Source of the DNA: Gordonia sp. KTR9
GTDB taxonomy: Bacteria; Actinomycetota; Actinomycetes; Mycobacteriales; Mycobacteriaceae
Length of the DNA stretch: 64,000 nucleotides
Assembly: GCF_000143885.2 (NCBI RefSeq)
Contig: NC_018580.1
Span: 62,001-126,000, forward strand
Reading direction: 5' to 3'
The position numbers were made by a program, and so were the translations under genes. Below the pieces are notes generated by a model that worked only from the letters and a program-made list of their open reading frames with translations, did no database searches and was not told the DNA's origin. Position 1 is the stretch's first letter. Every line of letters starts with the position of its first letter. Shown here piece by piece: positions 62,668-64,000 of the stretch.

Positions 62668-63699
62668 TCAACTCGGACTTGTCGGACGAATCGAGACAGT
62701 GGCGGCTAGTTTTGTCGCACCGGATAGCCGCGAGGCATTGACGTCATAGCAGCGGAATGTCCCGCTGGTGGTCAGCAGGCTGAGACGTCCAGACGTCGTT
62801 TCTGCGCCGGACAAGATGTCGCGCACCATCCCCGCTGCCACTCCCTTGCTGGACTCATGAGGGACTGCCTTGTGGGTGTCAGGATCAATGAGGATCTCGG
62901 GTGGCCTCTTCCCCATGATCCCGACGACCGCGATCGGCCACCAGTACGCCGTGACAACCCACACGCCGTCGGCGGCCACTGCCCGGGCTGCCGCCGCGGC
63001 CGGTGAATCCACGGGCGGCGCCGAGGCCGTCACATCCCATGTCACCCCACGCCACTCCTTGCGGTCCTCGTTCACCACCACCTGGGTCATTGCGCGAAAC
63101 GCGTAACGCTCGTCTTCCCGCAGTACTGTCGGCCGCAATTCGATCTGCTCGCCATCGCGCGGACTGAGGATCATGTGCGCGACGCGGTCAATGTCGATGT
63201 CATCCATCGCCATCAGCCCGGTGATCGTCTCGAACTCGTACTCGACGCCGTCGACCAGGTCTAGGCCGTAGAGGTCGCCTACCCCTGGGCCGTACATCGC
63301 TACGGGCGGGCTCGAGGCGATGTTCCAGCTCCAACCGGCGCTCATTGGAGGGGACGTCGGGACTTCGCCCTCGTGCCCAGTCCACAGCCAGACCGCGAAT
63401 ACCTCGCCACGACCCGACAGCACCGGAGAGCCGATGCTGAGGTAGCGCTGACCTCGTACGGGGATAGCTTCACTGACGACGGGGCGCTGCTCCGCAATGG
63501 CGCGGCGTACCGTTCGACGCGCGAGATCGACCAGCGGTTTGCGCGGTTTCCCTAGAGCTCTGTGCAGCTGTTGCCCGTAGACTGACTCGCCATTCCCTGT
63601 CACGATGATCTCGTCCGGCGCGCGACTAGTCGTCATCACGCGGTCAATCTCGCCACGAAACGTCGTGACCAGCAACCATTCAGGTGTCGGCATATCCAT
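62668..63699 (-). CDS. GAF/PAS-like sensory protein
   Basis: Start set at 63699 (343 residues, MDMPTPEWLLVTTF); the longer open frame is Arg/Cys-rich and non-native. The first half resembles a GAF or PAS fold (YGQQLHRAL, RYLSIGSPVLSGRGEVFAVWLWTG), then a second alpha/beta region (GVEYEFETITGLMAMDD) and a C-terminal part with a GVAAGMVRDILSG helix. Proteins of this layout are common in Gordonia and Rhodococcus, but I cannot name the family with certainty. It follows the partial gene below by 11 bases, so they form one operon. Confidence 0.6.
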   Translation of the reverse strand: MDMPTPEWLLVTTFRGEIDRVMTTSRAPDEIIVTGNGESVYGQQLHRALGKPRKPLVDLARRTVRRAIAEQRPVVSEAIPVRGQRYLSIGSPVLSGRGEVFAVWLWTGHEGEVPTSPPMSAGWSWNIASSPPVAMYGPGVGDLYGLDLVDGVEYEFETITGLMAMDDIDIDRVAHMILSPRDGEQIELRPTVLREDERYAFRAMTQVVVNEDRKEWRGVTWDVTASAPPVDSPAAAAARAVAADGVWVVTAYWWPIAVVGIMGKRPPEILIDPDTHKAVPHESSKGVAAGMVRDILSGAETTSGRLSLLTTSGTFRCYDVNASRLSGATKLAATVSIRPTSPS

Positions 63700-63710
63700 T
63701 GGAACAGCCG

Positions 63711-64000
63711 CTAGTTGCCAGACGACGCGGCGCGCGCCGTTGCGACGATGAAAGCATGATCTGTGTCGAACGGGCCGCCGAACGCTTCGCGTCTGCTGGC
63801 AGCTTCGGGACTCAGCGGAGGGATTGCACGCAGCTCGTCCTGTCGTGCGAACTCGGTCATCACAGCAGAGAACGATCCTGGCTGCATTGACCGGTCGAAC
63901 ACCAGTTCGCGAGTTCGACCGACCATCTTCCAAACCCTGACCTGCAGATTCGCTTCAGGAAACGTCGGCTGATTCTCAGCGAGCGCAAGGGCAGCCTGTA
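63711..64000 (-). CDS. Partial protein upstream of the GAF-like gene
   Basis: The frame is open to the last base of the window, so the N-terminus lies outside; an internal ATG at 63926 is not the likely start. About 95 residues are visible, with NLQVRVWKMVGRTRELVFD and EFARQDELRAIPPLSPEAASRREAFGG, ending ARAASSGN. Strand-rich then helical; no motif recognised. Coupled to the GAF-like gene by a short gap. Confidence 0.6.
   Translation of the reverse strand, partial: QAALALAENQPTFPEANLQVRVWKMVGRTRELVFDRSMQPGSFSAVMTEFARQDELRAIPPLSPEAASRREAFGGPFDTDHAFIVATARAASSGN

Noticed and set aside
1..64000. tRNA, rRNA, CRISPR arrays and riboswitches
   Set aside because: None was recognised on reading both strands. 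A dedicated RNA search was not possible, so small RNAs may be missed.

Overview
The window is high-GC DNA with actinobacterial features: GTG/TTG starts, strong GC-rich palindromic terminators, a cutinase-like secreted protein and an SSB with a glycine-rich linker. It reads as part of a large conjugative plasmid or integrative element from a Gordonia/Rhodococcus-like member of the Mycobacteriales. No rRNA, tRNA, CRISPR array or chromosomal housekeeping operon was seen.

Region 1 (1-23.5 kb, all + strand) is the transfer module. It holds an anchored surface protein (cut by the window start), a secreted glycine-zipper protein, a two-domain Clp-like AAA+ ATPase, a tail-anchored coiled-coil protein, a very large VirD4/TraG-type coupling protein, a set of unknown genes and a secreted cutinase-like protein. 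The most striking gene is 12336-18185. It encodes one 1949-residue chain carrying, in order, the catalytic landmarks of both large subunits of multisubunit RNA polymerase: the beta lysine motif (GDK...HGNKG), the beta' start (LPVL...), the DFDGD metal triad, a bridge-helix-like segment and a trigger-helix-like PATQ...H. It is therefore a fused beta-beta' 'single-chain' RNA polymerase on a mobile element, beside conjugation genes.

Region 2 (23.6-28.3 kb, - strand) looks like a maintenance/establishment cluster: SSB, RarA and several tiny acidic or Cys-rich proteins, one ending in an SSB-like tail. Region 3 (28.5-31.4 kb) has a + strand hypothetical gene and a translationally coupled pair of tyrosine recombinases. 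One of the pair has its catalytic residues and the other appears to have lost them.

Region 4 (31,546-56,911) is a complete 25.4-kb Tn7-like transposon. It has 27-bp terminal inverted repeats (26/27 identical) that begin TGT and end ACA, and a 5-bp target duplication, CGATG, on both sides. It encodes an EcsC-like protein, TnsA, TnsB, TnsC and two TniQ/TnsD proteins. Its cargo is a five-gene anti-phage-type cluster: a SNF2-like helicase with DUF3883, a PD-(D/E)XK protein, a DUF1156 methylase, a DUF499 ATPase and an Mrr-like nuclease with a long C-terminal region. tnsB is split by a 1248-bp IS3-family element with a 4-bp GGAC duplication; removing it restores one 730-codon DDE transposase. Two bases beyond the right target duplication lies a second, similar end followed by a decayed tnsB fragment. 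An older relative was therefore inserted at the same place and in the same orientation, pointing to a homing site just upstream of the tyrosine recombinase gene.

Region 5 (57.2-64 kb) holds a small membrane protein and an HExxH metallopeptidase-like protein (less GC-rich by eye, possibly cargo of the older element). It then returns to - strand genes: an unknown acidic protein, a small exported protein, a Phd/RelE-like toxin-antitoxin pair, a SAM methyltransferase, and a GAF-like protein with its upstream partner running off the window end.
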